A stretch of 64,000 nucleotides of DNA from an uncultured Bryobacteraceae bacterium (lineage in GTDB: Bacteria; Acidobacteriota; Terriglobia; Bryobacterales; Bryobacteraceae). A program made the translations under genes and the position numbers. The DNA is taken from NCBI GenBank assembly GCA_938027685.1, contig CALJAM010000022.1:62001-126000 (forward strand). Reading direction: 5' to 3'. How positions within the stretch are numbered: the first letter of the stretch is position 1; every line of letters begins with the position of its first letter. The notes below the pieces were generated by a model. It saw only the letters and a program-made list of their open reading frames with translations, was not told the origin of the DNA and ran no database searches. Shown piece by piece: positions 7,642-16,436 of this stretch.

Positions 7642-8809
7642 AAGAAGGGACCGTCTCGAGGAACCTTTGAATGCGCTCGAGGGCTTCCATCAGGTTTTCG
7701 TAAGAATTGGCATAGCTGAAGCGCAGGTATCCCTCGCCAAAGGCGCCGAAGGCGGTCCCGCTCAGGCAGGCCACCCCCGCTTCTTCCAGCAGGCGATCGG
7801 CGAGCTCGGCCGAACTCAGCCCGGTCCCTTCGATGTTGGGAAATGCGTAAAAAGCGCCCTGCGGCAGGACGCATCGGAATCCCGGAAGCGAGTTGAGTCC
7901 TTCGCAGAAGGCATCACGGCGGCGACGGAATTCCGCTACCATGCGAGCGACCTCGTCCTGCGGTCCCCTTAGCGCGGCCATCGCCGCCCGTTGCGTGAAG
8001 CTGGCCGTACACGAGTTGGAGTTGACCATGAGTTTGGTCACAGCCGCTGCCAGCCATGCCGGCATCACGCCGTAGCCGATGCGCCACCCCGTCATCGCGT
8101 AGGTCTTCGAGAAGCCGTCCAGGATGATGGTCTTCTCGAGCATGCCGGGCAGGCCGGCGATGGAAGCGGGCGTCCCCTCGTAGCAAATCCGCGAGTAGAT
8201 TTCGTCGGAGAGGATCATCAGGTCACGGTCGCGGACCATCCCGGCAATCGCTTCCAGGTCCTCGCGCGAAAGTACGCCGCCGGTGGGGTTGTGCGGCGAG
8301 TTCAGGATCAGCAGCCGGGTCCGATCGCTCAAGCTGTCGCGCAGCCGGTCCAGATCGAGCGCGAAGCCGCGCTCTTCGATGAGCGGTATGGGCACCGGGA
8401 TCGCGCCCAGGTAGCGAATCATGGACTCGTAAATGGGAAAGCCCGGATTCGGGTAAAGCACTTCGTCACCCGGCTCCAGCAGCGCCAACATGGAAAAGAA
8501 AATGATGGGCTTGCCTCCGGGGACTATGGCCACGTTCTCGGCTCCGATGCTGACGCCTCGCGTGCGGCTGACGTAATCCGCCACCGCCTCGCGCAGGTCA
8601 GGATAGCCCTGGCTGGGACCGTAATGCGTCCAGCCCTCGTCGAGCGCGCGCTTGGCTGCGTCCACGATGTGGGAGGGCGTGGCGAAGTCGGGTTCGCCAA
8701 TTTCCAAATGGACGATCTTGCGGCCCCGGGCCTCGAGCTCCCTAGCACGCACCAGTACGTCAAAAGCGGTCTCGGTACCCAGGCGACTCATTCTTTCGGC
8801 CAGTTTCAT
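7622..8809 (-). CDS. PLP-dependent class I/II aminotransferase (aspartate/alanine aminotransferase group)
   Basis: The protein has 395 residues from ATG 8809 (MKLAERMSRLGTETAFDVL). It shows the fold-type I aminotransferase pattern: KIVHLEIGEPDFATPSHI, GWTHYGPSQGYPDLREAV (substrate and PLP-binding loop), LILNSPHNPTGG (Asn-Pro-x-Gly), ILSDEIYSRICYEG (Asp contacting the PLP nitrogen), ILDGFSKTYAMTGWRIGY (Schiff-base Lys) and a C-terminal Arg in LRFSYANSY. It transfers amino groups between amino acids and 2-oxo acids in the cytoplasm. The substrate is not deducible; aspartate or alanine/branched substrates are the usual choices for this subgroup. Confidence 0.92.
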   Translation of the reverse strand: MKLAERMSRLGTETAFDVLVRARELEARGRKIVHLEIGEPDFATPSHIVDAAKRALDEGWTHYGPSQGYPDLREAVADYVSRTRGVSIGAENVAIVPGGKPIIFFSMLALLEPGDEVLYPNPGFPIYESMIRYLGAIPVPIPLIEERGFALDLDRLRDSLSDRTRLLILNSPHNPTGGVLSREDLEAIAGMVRDRDLMILSDEIYSRICYEGTPASIAGLPGMLEKTIILDGFSKTYAMTGWRIGYGVMPAWLAAAVTKLMVNSNSCTASFTQRAAMAALRGPQDEVARMVAEFRRRRDAFCEGLNSLPGFRCVLPQGAFYAFPNIEGTGLSSAELADRLLEEAGVACLSGTAFGAFGEGYLRFSYANSYENLMEALERIQRFLETVPSSTVRLA

Positions 8810-9003
8810 GGGCAACCCTCCGGCGCCTGCGCCAATTCTATGCCATCGGACCTGCACTTCGCTCGCCGGACGCTGCGATGCGACGATTCGCGGCGGCGCG
8901 GGCCTATAATTTCAGTAGCGCCGCCCGTGCCGGGGTCTGCCCGCCGGAACCGGGAAAGGCTGCACGCTTCGGCCCGGCCCTGCGTCAACACTCATGAAGG
9001 CGC

Positions 9004-9564
9004 ATGGCGATGGCGGTAGCGGCCCGTATGAGCGAAGCACTCGAGCCCGCTTTGCAGGGCGCCTTGGAGTGGGAGAACCGGCTGATCGCCGACCACCTGC
9101 GGCGCATTTTCCTGCTCATCTACCGCATCGTCGGCAATGTCCCTGACGCGCAGGACCTCACGCAGGAGACCTTCATCAAGGCCTTGCAACGGCGCGAGCA
9201 GTTGCGCGATGCGGAACGCGCTGCTCAGTGGCTTTCGCGCATCGCCACCAACACGGCCATTGACTTCTTACGGCGGCACGGGCGCCTGAACTGGTCCGAG
9301 CTGGAGGAGGTAAGCGAGCCGCTGGTCAGCCCGCTGGAATCTCCCGAGCAGTTGCTCATCGAGGCTGAGCGGCGCGAATGGCTCGCGGAGGCCTTGCAGA
9401 CCCTGACCCCGCGGGAACGCGCGGCGCTCATCCTGCGTGATGTGGAAGACCTGCCGGCGGAAGAGGTGGCGCGCTGCCTGAACTGCTCCAAGGCCACTGT
9501 GCGCTCGCACATCGCCAACGCCAGGGTCAAGTTCCGCCGCTTTTTGGCCCGAAGGAGGCTCTGA
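9004..9564 (+). CDS. ECF-type RNA polymerase sigma factor
   Basis: This 186-residue protein contains sigma region 2 (LLIYRIVGNVPDAQDLTQET and FIKALQRREQLRDAERAAQW-LSRIATN) and region 4 (LTPRERAALILRDVEDLPAE, EVARCLNCSKATVRSHIANA). It has no regions 1 or 3, as in ECF sigma factors. The next gene, a zinc-finger anti-sigma factor, overlaps it as TGATG, which is the usual paired arrangement. A good -10-like TATAAT lies at 8905-8910, but its -35 region is poor. A weak AAGG precedes the start. It probably directs transcription for envelope stress, including its own operon. Confidence 0.93.
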   Translation: MAMAVAARMSEALEPALQGALEWENRLIADHLRRIFLLIYRIVGNVPDAQDLTQETFIKALQRREQLRDAERAAQWLSRIATNTAIDFLRRHGRLNWSELEEVSEPLVSPLESPEQLLIEAERREWLAEALQTLTPRERAALILRDVEDLPAEEVARCLNCSKATVRSHIANARVKFRRFLARRRL

Positions 9565-10115
9565 TGCATCCCTCCGAGACGGAGCTGGCGCTGTACGCGG
9601 GGCGCGAGCTGGGTTGGTGGGCCCGATCGCGCCTGCGCCGGCACCTGCGCCGTTGCGGGACCTGCCGCGGGCAGGTTCAGGAATTCCTCCGCTGGCGGAC
9701 TCTGTTGCGCGACCTGCATGACATGCCGCCGGGCGTGAACTGGGAACGGCTGGCCGCCGAGATGAGGGCTAACATCCGCGTCGGGTTGGCGGCGGGCGAA
9801 TGCGTGCGGCCGCTGCGCGGGGAGCGTGCCGGTTGGCGCCCAGCCGCGCTCGCTCTACCCGTGTTGGTTCTCCTGCTCGCCGGCTGGCTGCTCCAGGTCT
9901 GGCATCCGCCCTTGCGCCGGGCTGCGGGATGGCGCGGCGCCGTAGTGGCCGCTACGGCCTCGGGGGTCGAGCTGCGACAGGGTGGCGCTGTGCTTACGCT
10001 GCTGCATCCTCACGCCAGTGACGTCGGCCGGTTCGCCAGCGGCGATGGGGTGCGTGTGCGCTACGTGGACGCTGAGACCGGCCTGGTGATGATCAGCCAT
10101 GTCTACGCGCAATAA
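9564..10115 (+). CDS. Anti-sigma factor with zf-HC2 domain
   Basis: This 183-residue membrane protein starts inside the sigma factor stop codon (TGATG). The N-terminus has the zinc-binding anti-sigma motif RRHLRRCGTCRGQ (His-x3-Cys-x2-Cys) within about residues 20-40, and a single transmembrane segment follows at about residues 95-112 (ALALPVLVLLLAGWLLQVW). The extracytoplasmic part, about 65 residues, is rich in beta segments (ATASGVELRQGGAVLTLL). It should hold the sigma factor inactive at the membrane and release it on an envelope signal. Confidence 0.88.
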   Translation: MHPSETELALYAGRELGWWARSRLRRHLRRCGTCRGQVQEFLRWRTLLRDLHDMPPGVNWERLAAEMRANIRVGLAAGECVRPLRGERAGWRPAALALPVLVLLLAGWLLQVWHPPLRRAAGWRGAVVAATASGVELRQGGAVLTLLHPHASDVGRFASGDGVRVRYVDAETGLVMISHVYAQ

Positions 10116-11232
10116 GACGGTGCTGGGCTTGCTGGCGGCTGCTTGGATGGCGGTTCAGGCGGGCGCCCAGCGCTCACCGAGCACCTTGAAAGTCAACTTG
10201 CCTAAGGACGCGCCGGTCGCGCTCGCGGAGGCCGACTGGGGCGAATCGCGCGAACTGGCCCGCGGCAGCGCGCTCATTCTCGACCTGCACACTTCGCTGA
10301 CGTTGCGCAACCTGGGGCCGCGCAACATTCGGGGCATCACGTTGCTCGTCGTGGCGCAGGCGCCTACGCCGGGAGGCAAGGCCTCCGTCAGCGTTCCGGG
10401 TCTGGACGTCAAGCCGGGCGACACCTTCCCGGTCCGTGTCGACTTGCGCCTTTTGCGTCCTGCCACGATGGCCGGTCCGCTGGTCGAACTGGAATTGGAC
10501 GGAGTCCTCTTCGACGATCTCTCCTTTTACGGCCCAGACCGCTTGAACTCGCGCCGACTGATGACGGTGTGGGAGCTCGAAGCCCGACGCGATCGCCGCT
10601 ATCTGCGGCAAATCCTGGAGGCAGGCGGGCCGGAGCAGGTGCGGCGCTACCTGCTCGAGATCCTGGCCGAGCGGCCGCGGCTCGACGTACAGGTGAGCCG
10701 GGCGCTGGGAAGCGCCGGCCGCGCCAGTGCAGCGGTGGGCGCGCGCCCCGTGGAAATCGCCTGTCTGCAACTCCCGGGCGCCCCGCTCGAGTTGCTGCGC
10801 GGTGAGGCCGTGATTAGCGGCTCGGAGACCCGTTGGGCGCGCGTCGAGGTATGGAACCGCTCCTCGCGGCCGATCCGGTACTTCGAAATTGCCTGGCTGT
10901 TGCGCGATCGTCAGGGACGCGAGTACCTCGCAGGTACGATCCCCGGCAAGCCTGCGGGAGTGTTGGCGCCCGGCGCGCGCGCCTTGGCAACCGAGGATGC
11001 TGCGCTGCGATTCGCTTACAGCGGCGGGCAGCCCCTGGTCGTCGAGGGTCTCACCGGTCTGGTTACGCAGGCCGAATTCGCCGACGGCGAAATCTGGATT
11101 CCCGAAAGCCGGATCTTGGAGGACTCCAGGCTCCGTCGGCTGCTGCCGCCCTCGGCCGAAGAGCAGCGCCTGGCGGAAATTTACCGCCGGCACGGGCTCG
11201 CCGCGGTGATCGAAGAGCTCAAAAAGCGCTGA
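10099..11232 (+). CDS. Exported protein of unknown function in the ECF sigma operon
   Basis: This 377-residue protein overlaps the anti-sigma gene by 17 bases, so it is translationally coupled to it. It begins with a signal peptide (VLGLLAAAWMAVQAGAQ). Two beta-sandwich-like segments follow (about residues 50-150 with LHTSLTLRNLGPRNIRGITL, and about 230-335 with RWARVEVWNRSSRPIRYFEI), separated by a helical stretch (ARRDRRYLRQILEAGGPEQV). The segments look like domains that handle intra-protein contrasts such as main-chain strand pairing, but no catalytic motif is visible. I do not recognise a named family. As third gene of the operon it may be a sensor partner or a target. Confidence 0.8.
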   Translation: MSTRNKTVLGLLAAAWMAVQAGAQRSPSTLKVNLPKDAPVALAEADWGESRELARGSALILDLHTSLTLRNLGPRNIRGITLLVVAQAPTPGGKASVSVPGLDVKPGDTFPVRVDLRLLRPATMAGPLVELELDGVLFDDLSFYGPDRLNSRRLMTVWELEARRDRRYLRQILEAGGPEQVRRYLLEILAERPRLDVQVSRALGSAGRASAAVGARPVEIACLQLPGAPLELLRGEAVISGSETRWARVEVWNRSSRPIRYFEIAWLLRDRQGREYLAGTIPGKPAGVLAPGARALATEDAALRFAYSGGQPLVVEGLTGLVTQAEFADGEIWIPESRILEDSRLRRLLPPSAEEQRLAEIYRRHGLAAVIEELKKR

Positions 11233-11279
11233 GCCGCCGACGGGGTGCGCCCGCTCGCTGCGCTAGAATCGTTAGCCTT

Positions 11280-11525
11280 ATGGGTCTGGATTCGCGCTTC
11301 GATCCTGCCCGATTCATCGGGCGGTCCCCGGAAAGTCTTCGCGTGCGCGAGGCTGCCGCGCTCCAGGGGAAATGGATCGCGCTGGAAATCTACTCACCCG
11401 AACGGCTGCCGTTGCGCCGGATCGAAGCGGTGGGCGATTCGGTCGACGAGTGCATGCGGCAGCTTTCCGAGCGCGGCCTGGATCCGCGCCGGTTCGAGTT
11501 CGTGCCGTTCACGCTTCCGTTCTGA
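11280..11525 (+). CDS. Small conserved-looking protein, DUF5678-like
   Basis: The frame from ATG 11280 encodes 81 residues and is preceded by TAGAAT (11264-11269) only 10 bases from the start, which suggests a nearly leaderless transcript. The segment LQGKWIALEIYSPERLPLRR then SVDECMRQLSERGLDPRRFE resembles the short DUF5678 type of domain (a GKWVAL strand, a charged helix, then a terminal strand such as FEFVPF). The function is unknown. It sits just after the sigma operon but may be transcribed separately. Confidence 0.6.
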   Translation: MGLDSRFDPARFIGRSPESLRVREAAALQGKWIALEIYSPERLPLRRIEAVGDSVDECMRQLSERGLDPRRFEFVPFTLPF

Positions 11526-11539
11526 AAACCGCCCAGGCT

Positions 11540-12085
11540 TCAACGGAACGTCTTGTCGTCGACGCGGCTCAGGTCAGCGGCGTCGTTCAGGATCCCCAGC
11601 GTCACCACCGCGAAGGTGAAGACCTCGGTGCCGGGCTCCAGGTGCCCGCCGAAGGCCCGCTCGCCGTCGGCCAGCGTGACGTGAGCGTGGACGCGTCCCC
11701 CGATCACATAGCCGTTCATGCTCACCAGGTCTGCCGGCGCAGTCGGATCGCGCACGAACAGGTTCCTCGATGGAAACGTGCGGTTGCTCACCACGTGCAC
11801 GTGGTAGCCGCGCACTGAACCCGCTCCTGCCAGGATCACCGCGTTGCGTATGCGGAGTTCCTTCACCATGCGCTGTAGTCCGGCCAGCAAGTCCGTCTGG
11901 TACTTGAAACGCAGCACCACCACGCGCTCGAAGCGGGCGGGAACGGCGTAGACCTCGGGCACGCGGTCGCTGTTGGGTCGCGCATCCTCCTCGGGCGTTG
12001 TGGGGTTGACCACCTCGCGCTGCGTCTTCTGAGCGGGGGCTGCCAGGCAGGCGCTCGCCAGCAGCATGGCCAGTGTCCTTTGCAT
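11540..12085 (-). CDS. Exported PPC/DUF296-domain protein
   Basis: The protein has 181 residues from ATG 12085, which has the Shine-Dalgarno AGAGGTGA. A signal peptide (MQRTLAMLLASACLAAPAQ) is followed by a PPC-type fold: FERVVVLRFKYQTDLLAGLQ, RIRNAVILAGAGSVRGYHVH, NGYVIGGRVHAHVTLADGER, FGGHLEPGTEVFTFAVVTLG. PPC domains form trimers and are found in plant AT-hook proteins and free-standing in bacteria, where no general function is established. The conserved Gly-Gly-His-Leu is kept, as are several His that could bind metal. An exported form is unusual. Confidence 0.82.
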   Translation of the reverse strand: MQRTLAMLLASACLAAPAQKTQREVVNPTTPEEDARPNSDRVPEVYAVPARFERVVVLRFKYQTDLLAGLQRMVKELRIRNAVILAGAGSVRGYHVHVVSNRTFPSRNLFVRDPTAPADLVSMNGYVIGGRVHAHVTLADGERAFGGHLEPGTEVFTFAVVTLGILNDAADLSRVDDKTFR

Positions 12086-12185
12086 CGTAATCACCTCTCT
12101 CCCCAGAGCTAGCAGACTCATGCATTTGGCGCTTTACCGCCGGCCGGCAAACTTGGCTATTCTGACTTCCGTTGGGAGCTTCCCG

Positions 12186-13478
12186 ATGCGCTCCTTGGAG
12201 GGCAGGAAGATTTACATCCACGCCATGTTCCGGGGCGGCGCGCGCTTGATGGCGGCCGCCTTCCGGGCCGCGGGTTTGGAAGCTGAGGTCACGGGGCCCT
12301 CTGACGCCGCCACACTCGAGGTCGGCTCCCGCTACACCGGCGGCGACGAGTGTCTTCCGGCGCGCATCACCGTCGGCGATTACATGAAGGTGCTGCTCTA
12401 TGCGCGCGGCGAGGAGGCACGTCGGATCGTGCTGTTCATGCCCGGCGCCGACGGTCCCTGCCGCTTTGGCCAGTACGCAGTGCATCTGCGCCGGCTGCTC
12501 CGGGAGCACGGCTTCGAGGGCACGGCCGTCATGTCGCCTACCTGCGCCGATGGCTATCAGATGCCTTCGGCGTTGCATCGCACGGCGTGGCGCGCCGTTC
12601 TGGCTTCGGACATCCTGCTCAAGCTGCTGCTACAACACCGGCCCTACGAAATCGCCAAGGGTTCTGCGGACGGGCTCTACCGCGAGTGCGTAGAGGAAGT
12701 CGCACGCACGATCGAGAGCGCCCCCTTGGCGCCCGGCCCGCAGATGCGTGCGTTGCGCCGTGCCCTCATCACTTGCCGGGACCGCTTCCGCCAATTGCCT
12801 GTGCGGCGCGAACCGACAACGCCGCTCATCGGTGTGGTGGGCGAGATTTTCTGCCGCCTGAACAGTTTCTCCAACGCTGACCTGGTGCGCCGCCTGGAGG
12901 ACTATGGCGCCGAGGTGTGGCTGTCCGACGTGGCCGAGTGGGTCTGGTACAGCCACGCCGAACAGTTGCGCCTACTCAGGTTGACGGGACGCCGCTTCTC
13001 GCGCGAAGCATTCGCCGCCCGCCTGCGCGCCTGGATCCAGCGGCGCGACGAACAGCGGCTACTGAAGCCCTTCGCGCGCGATTTTGCCGGCTACGCCGAG
13101 CCTTCCATGAAAGAGATCCTCGAGGCGGCGCGGCCCTACTTGCCGCAGGAGGGCGCCATCGGCGAGATGGTCATCAACGTGGGCAAGGCCGCCTGCCTGG
13201 CGCGGCGGGGCGTGGACGGCATCGTGGACATAAGCCCTTTCACCTGCATGAACGGGGTCGTTTCGGAAGCGATTTATCCGCGGCTGAGCCGCGACCTGGG
13301 AGGTCTCCCGATCCGCAACTTTTACTTCGACGGCGTGGAGACGGATCTGGATGCCGACCTGGGAGTGTTTCTGGAACTGGTGCGTAGCTATCGGGGGCGC
13401 AAGCGCGTCCCCCGACCCTGGCCGTGGGCATGTCCGCCGCAACCCTCCCGGGCGCGCCTGGCCGACACTTATTCGTAG
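12186..13478 (+). CDS. DUF2229-type protein related to 2-hydroxyacyl-CoA dehydratase activator/BadF partner domain
   Basis: The start at ATG 12186 (MRSLEGRKIYIHAMFRGG, 430 residues) avoids overlapping the divergent PPC gene. Motifs GSRYTGGDECLPARITVGDY, LFMPGADGPCRFGQYAVHLR, MSPTCADGYQMPS and DISPFTCMNGVVSEAI carry conserved cysteines and match the DUF2229 region normally fused behind the ATPase part of 2-hydroxyglutaryl-CoA dehydratase activators. Here the ASKHA-type ATPase domain is missing, so this is a stand-alone module. It may bind an Fe-S cluster through the cysteines. The C-terminal tail of about 25 residues is rich in Pro and Arg and looks non-conserved. It converges with the permease gene, overlapping by 10 bases. 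Confidence 0.78.
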   Translation: MRSLEGRKIYIHAMFRGGARLMAAAFRAAGLEAEVTGPSDAATLEVGSRYTGGDECLPARITVGDYMKVLLYARGEEARRIVLFMPGADGPCRFGQYAVHLRRLLREHGFEGTAVMSPTCADGYQMPSALHRTAWRAVLASDILLKLLLQHRPYEIAKGSADGLYRECVEEVARTIESAPLAPGPQMRALRRALITCRDRFRQLPVRREPTTPLIGVVGEIFCRLNSFSNADLVRRLEDYGAEVWLSDVAEWVWYSHAEQLRLLRLTGRRFSREAFAARLRAWIQRRDEQRLLKPFARDFAGYAEPSMKEILEAARPYLPQEGAIGEMVINVGKAACLARRGVDGIVDISPFTCMNGVVSEAIYPRLSRDLGGLPIRNFYFDGVETDLDADLGVFLELVRSYRGRKRVPRPWPWACPPQPSRARLADTYS

Positions 13479-14719
13479 CGCAGGGCCTCGACTGGATCCA
13501 GGCGCGCCGCCTTGGCCGCCGGCCAGATGCCGAAGAACAGACCGACTCCCACCGAAACCAGCACCCCCGCGGCCGCCGCCCAAAGCGGCACCGATGTGGG
13601 GAGGTTTGGAAAGACCAGATGCGCTGCTTTGGAGATCAACCAACCCAACGCCATCCCGAAGAGACCTCCCAGCGAAGTGAGCACGACCGCTTCGGTCAGG
13701 AACTGCCAGATGATGTCGGCCCGGCGCGCGCCCACCGCCTTGCGCACGCCGATCTCGCGCGTGCGTTCGGTGACCGAAACCAGCATGATGTTCATGACGC
13801 CGATGCCGCCCACCAGCAGCCCGATCGAGCTCAACACCACCGTGACGATGGCCGTCACCGCCATGATGCGCCGGAAATCCTCCAGCATCTGCTGCGGGGT
13901 GGAAAGCGCGAAGTTGTCCGGCGCGTTGTGCGGCACGCGACGCTCGATACGGAGCACATGACGCACTTCGTCCATGGCCTGCGCGAGGCGCCCCTGCTTG
14001 GCGATGACCACCAGCAAATGCTCCTGCGCATTGGGGAACATCTTGCGCATGGTGAAGTAGGGCAGCAGGATGCGGCGGTCCTCCTCGCCGGGGAAGGATG
14101 TCGCCGGCCGCTTCATGGCGCCGATAATCTCCAGTTTCCGACCGTTGACCTCGATCCACTTGCCCACCGGATCCACGTTGGGGAACCACTGCTTCTGAAT
14201 GTCCTCGCCGATGACGCACACCGGCAGCCGGTACTGGTTGTCGTTGGCCGAAAGGAACCGGCCGTACTTCATCTCGGTGCCGCCCAAGGCGTAGGCTTCC
14301 TCGGTGCCTCCCAGCTCGAAGTTGTAGATCTCGTCACCCTTGTAGCGCGCACGGTCCATGCCGAACCGAGAGAAGACGTTGGGGCTCAGCAGATAAGGAC
14401 TCACGTGCTCGACCGAAGGGCAGCGTTCTGCGATGGCCCGAGCGTTTTCCAGCGTCAGCGGTTTACGATTGCGTTCCTCGGCGCTTAGCCGGCCGACCCG
14501 CGGACCGATGCTGAACTTGTACACCAGGATGGTGTTCGGCCCCAGAGAGTGAAAGATGTTGCCCACTGTGCTGTCCAGTCCGGTGATGATCGAACCCACC
14601 CCTATCACCGCTGCCGTGCCGATGATGACGCCCAGCACCGTGAGGAAGCTGCGCAGCTTGTGCGCCCGAATCGTCGCCAGCGCCATGGCCGCGCCGGAGT
14701 ACAGACTCTCCCAGGTCAT
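13469..14719 (-). CDS. MacB/FtsX-type ABC transporter permease
   Basis: This 416-residue protein has the MacB architecture: an N-terminal transmembrane helix (RSFLTVLGVIIGTAAVIGVG), a periplasmic domain of about 230 residues, then three helices near the C-terminus (VTAIVTVVLSSIGLLVGGIG, VVLTSLGGLFGMALGWLIS and AAAAGVLVSVGVGLFFGIWP). The cytoplasmic signature MLVSVTERTREIGVRKAVGA and the end LDPVEALRYE are typical. These permeases work with an ABC ATPase in mechanotransmission or export of proteins and lipids. No ATPase is encoded beside it. It overlaps the upstream homologous permease by ATGA. Confidence 0.93.
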   Translation of the reverse strand: MTWESLYSGAAMALATIRAHKLRSFLTVLGVIIGTAAVIGVGSIITGLDSTVGNIFHSLGPNTILVYKFSIGPRVGRLSAEERNRKPLTLENARAIAERCPSVEHVSPYLLSPNVFSRFGMDRARYKGDEIYNFELGGTEEAYALGGTEMKYGRFLSANDNQYRLPVCVIGEDIQKQWFPNVDPVGKWIEVNGRKLEIIGAMKRPATSFPGEEDRRILLPYFTMRKMFPNAQEHLLVVIAKQGRLAQAMDEVRHVLRIERRVPHNAPDNFALSTPQQMLEDFRRIMAVTAIVTVVLSSIGLLVGGIGVMNIMLVSVTERTREIGVRKAVGARRADIIWQFLTEAVVLTSLGGLFGMALGWLISKAAHLVFPNLPTSVPLWAAAAGVLVSVGVGLFFGIWPAAKAARLDPVEALRYE

Positions 14720-15957
14720 TTCTCGAACCTCAGCGCGGCGATAGGATCCATTTTGGCTGCCGTCCGGGCCGGGTACATGCCGAAGAAGAGCCCCACGCCG
14801 GCCGACAGGCCTACGCCCAGCAGCACCGCATGAGGAGGAATCGCACTGGGCACCGGCGTCAACCTGCTGACCAGCACGGAGACGACCCAGGCCAGCACTA
14901 CGCCGATCAAGCCTCCGGCGGCCGCCAGCATGGCCGATTCCACCAAGAACTGGTTCATGATGTCGCGCTGCCGCGCGCCCACAGATTTGCGGATGCCGAT
15001 CTCATGCGTGCGCTCGGTGACCACCGCCATCATGATGTTCATGATCACGACCCCGCCTACCACCATGAACACCGAGACCACTCCGATCGCCGTGGCCGCG
15101 ATCGCGCCCGTCAGTTGATTCCAACGCTCGACCAGCGTGTCCGAGGAGAAGATGCCGAAATTGTCCTCCTGGCCCGGTCGCAGGTGGCGCCAGGCGCGTA
15201 TCAGCATCCGGATTTCGTCCTGCGCCTGGTAAAGATACTCGGGACCGAGGGCCTTGGCCGCGTAGTTGATGCCGCGGCGCGATCCGTACATCTTGAAGTA
15301 CGTCTGGATGGGAATCATCACGAATGCGTCGCGCGATTGGCCGAAGACGCTGCCCTGCGCCTTGGCCACCCCCACCACCTCGAACGGGCGGCCCTCGATG
15401 CGCACGATCTTGCCGATGGGATCGACCGAAGGAAAACATTTTTCCTTGATATCGTTTCCGATAAAGGCCACCGCCAGCCGCCGGCGGTCGTCGCTGTCCG
15501 CCAGAAAACGTCCCAGCGCCGTGCGCGTGTTGGTGATGGCCCCGATGTTGGCGCTTACGCCGCTGATCATGACGTCATCGATCTGCTCGGAGCCGCAGGC
15601 CACCGAGGCGCGCCGCCCGGACTGCATCCCCATGGCGCTGACCAGCCGGGCCCGTGAGCGCAGGAATTCGAACTCCTCCGGACTCAGCTCGGGGTTCTTG
15701 CGCAACATTTCCACGAACTTCTTGGGATCGAACTGGCCTGAAACCGGAAAACGGGTCACGCGGAAGCCGTCCACTCCCATGTCGGAGACGGTGTCGGCGA
15801 TGTACACGTCCATGCCGTGAATCACCGACATGACGGCGATCAAGGTGGTCGTGGCCAGGATGATCCCCAGCAGGGTCAGGAAGCTGCGCAGCTTGCTCGA
15901 ACGCAGCGAGGCCGCAGCCACCGACACTGCTTCCCACCAGGAGGCGGTACCGGTCAT
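14716..15957 (-). CDS. MacB/FtsX-type ABC transporter permease, paralogue
   Basis: The protein has 413 residues from ATG 15957 (MTGTASWWEAVSVAAASLRS), 8 bases after the fliJ stop; the longer frame reading upstream would run through fliJ. It has the same layout as the next gene: first helix in RSFLTLLGIILATTTLIAVM, a periplasmic domain with NDIKEKCFPSVDPIGKIVRI, then VVSVFMVVGGVVIMNIMMAV, the signature VVTERTHEIGIRKSVGARQR, and the end AKMDPIAALRFE. The two permeases may form a heterodimer. Their place directly behind the flagellar operon is unusual. Confidence 0.92.
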   Translation of the reverse strand: MTGTASWWEAVSVAAASLRSSKLRSFLTLLGIILATTTLIAVMSVIHGMDVYIADTVSDMGVDGFRVTRFPVSGQFDPKKFVEMLRKNPELSPEEFEFLRSRARLVSAMGMQSGRRASVACGSEQIDDVMISGVSANIGAITNTRTALGRFLADSDDRRRLAVAFIGNDIKEKCFPSVDPIGKIVRIEGRPFEVVGVAKAQGSVFGQSRDAFVMIPIQTYFKMYGSRRGINYAAKALGPEYLYQAQDEIRMLIRAWRHLRPGQEDNFGIFSSDTLVERWNQLTGAIAATAIGVVSVFMVVGGVVIMNIMMAVVTERTHEIGIRKSVGARQRDIMNQFLVESAMLAAAGGLIGVVLAWVVSVLVSRLTPVPSAIPPHAVLLGVGLSAGVGLFFGMYPARTAAKMDPIAALRFEK

Positions 15958-15965
15958 TCTAGAAG

Positions 15966-16436
15966 CTAAGACGAGACCGGACCCTCTTTTGTTCCCCCGC
16001 CGGGCCCCCGTCGCAGGCGGGCGAGGTGGCATTCGGCGGCCAAAGCCTCCATCTCGCGGGTTGCTTCCGCCTCCCATTCCGCATAGCGGCGCTCTTTCAG
16101 CGTTTCCAGCAGGCGCAACTGCCTTCGGGCTTCGAGCATGCGCTCGCGTTGCTGTGCGAGGCCTCGTTCCAGTTCCCTCAGCGCCCGCCGGCAGCGCTCT
16201 CGCTCTGCCCTTTGGCGCAGCCGCCAGGCTTCGAGGGCGGCCAGCTCGGCCCCGCTCAGCACGCCTGAGCTAAGCAGCTCGCTTTCCTGCCTGTGCTGCT
16301 CCTCTTCCAGCGCGCGAAGCCGCAGGCGAATCCGATCGTGCTCGGCCGTCAGCTCCCGGAGGCGGTTTTGCTCGAGCTCGAACCGGCTGCGCCGCCAGCG
16401 CAACACCGACTCCAGCCGGAAGACGAAGCGCTTCAC
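15966..16436 (-). CDS. fliJ: Flagellar export chaperone FliJ
   Basis: This 156-residue protein is almost entirely charged coiled coil (RSRFELEQNRLRELTAEHDR through ERGLAQQRERMLEARRQLRL). The start MKRFVFRLESVLRWR is typical for FliJ, the stalk-like component that links the FliI ATPase ring to the FlhA export gate and escorts chaperones. It overlaps fliI by 4 bases. Identification rests on the starting motif, coiled coil and position; sequence conservation in this family is low. Confidence 0.85.
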   Translation of the reverse strand: MKRFVFRLESVLRWRRSRFELEQNRLRELTAEHDRIRLRLRALEEEQHRQESELLSSGVLSGAELAALEAWRLRQRAERERCRRALRELERGLAQQRERMLEARRQLRLLETLKERRYAEWEAEATREMEALAAECHLARLRRGPGGGTKEGPVSS

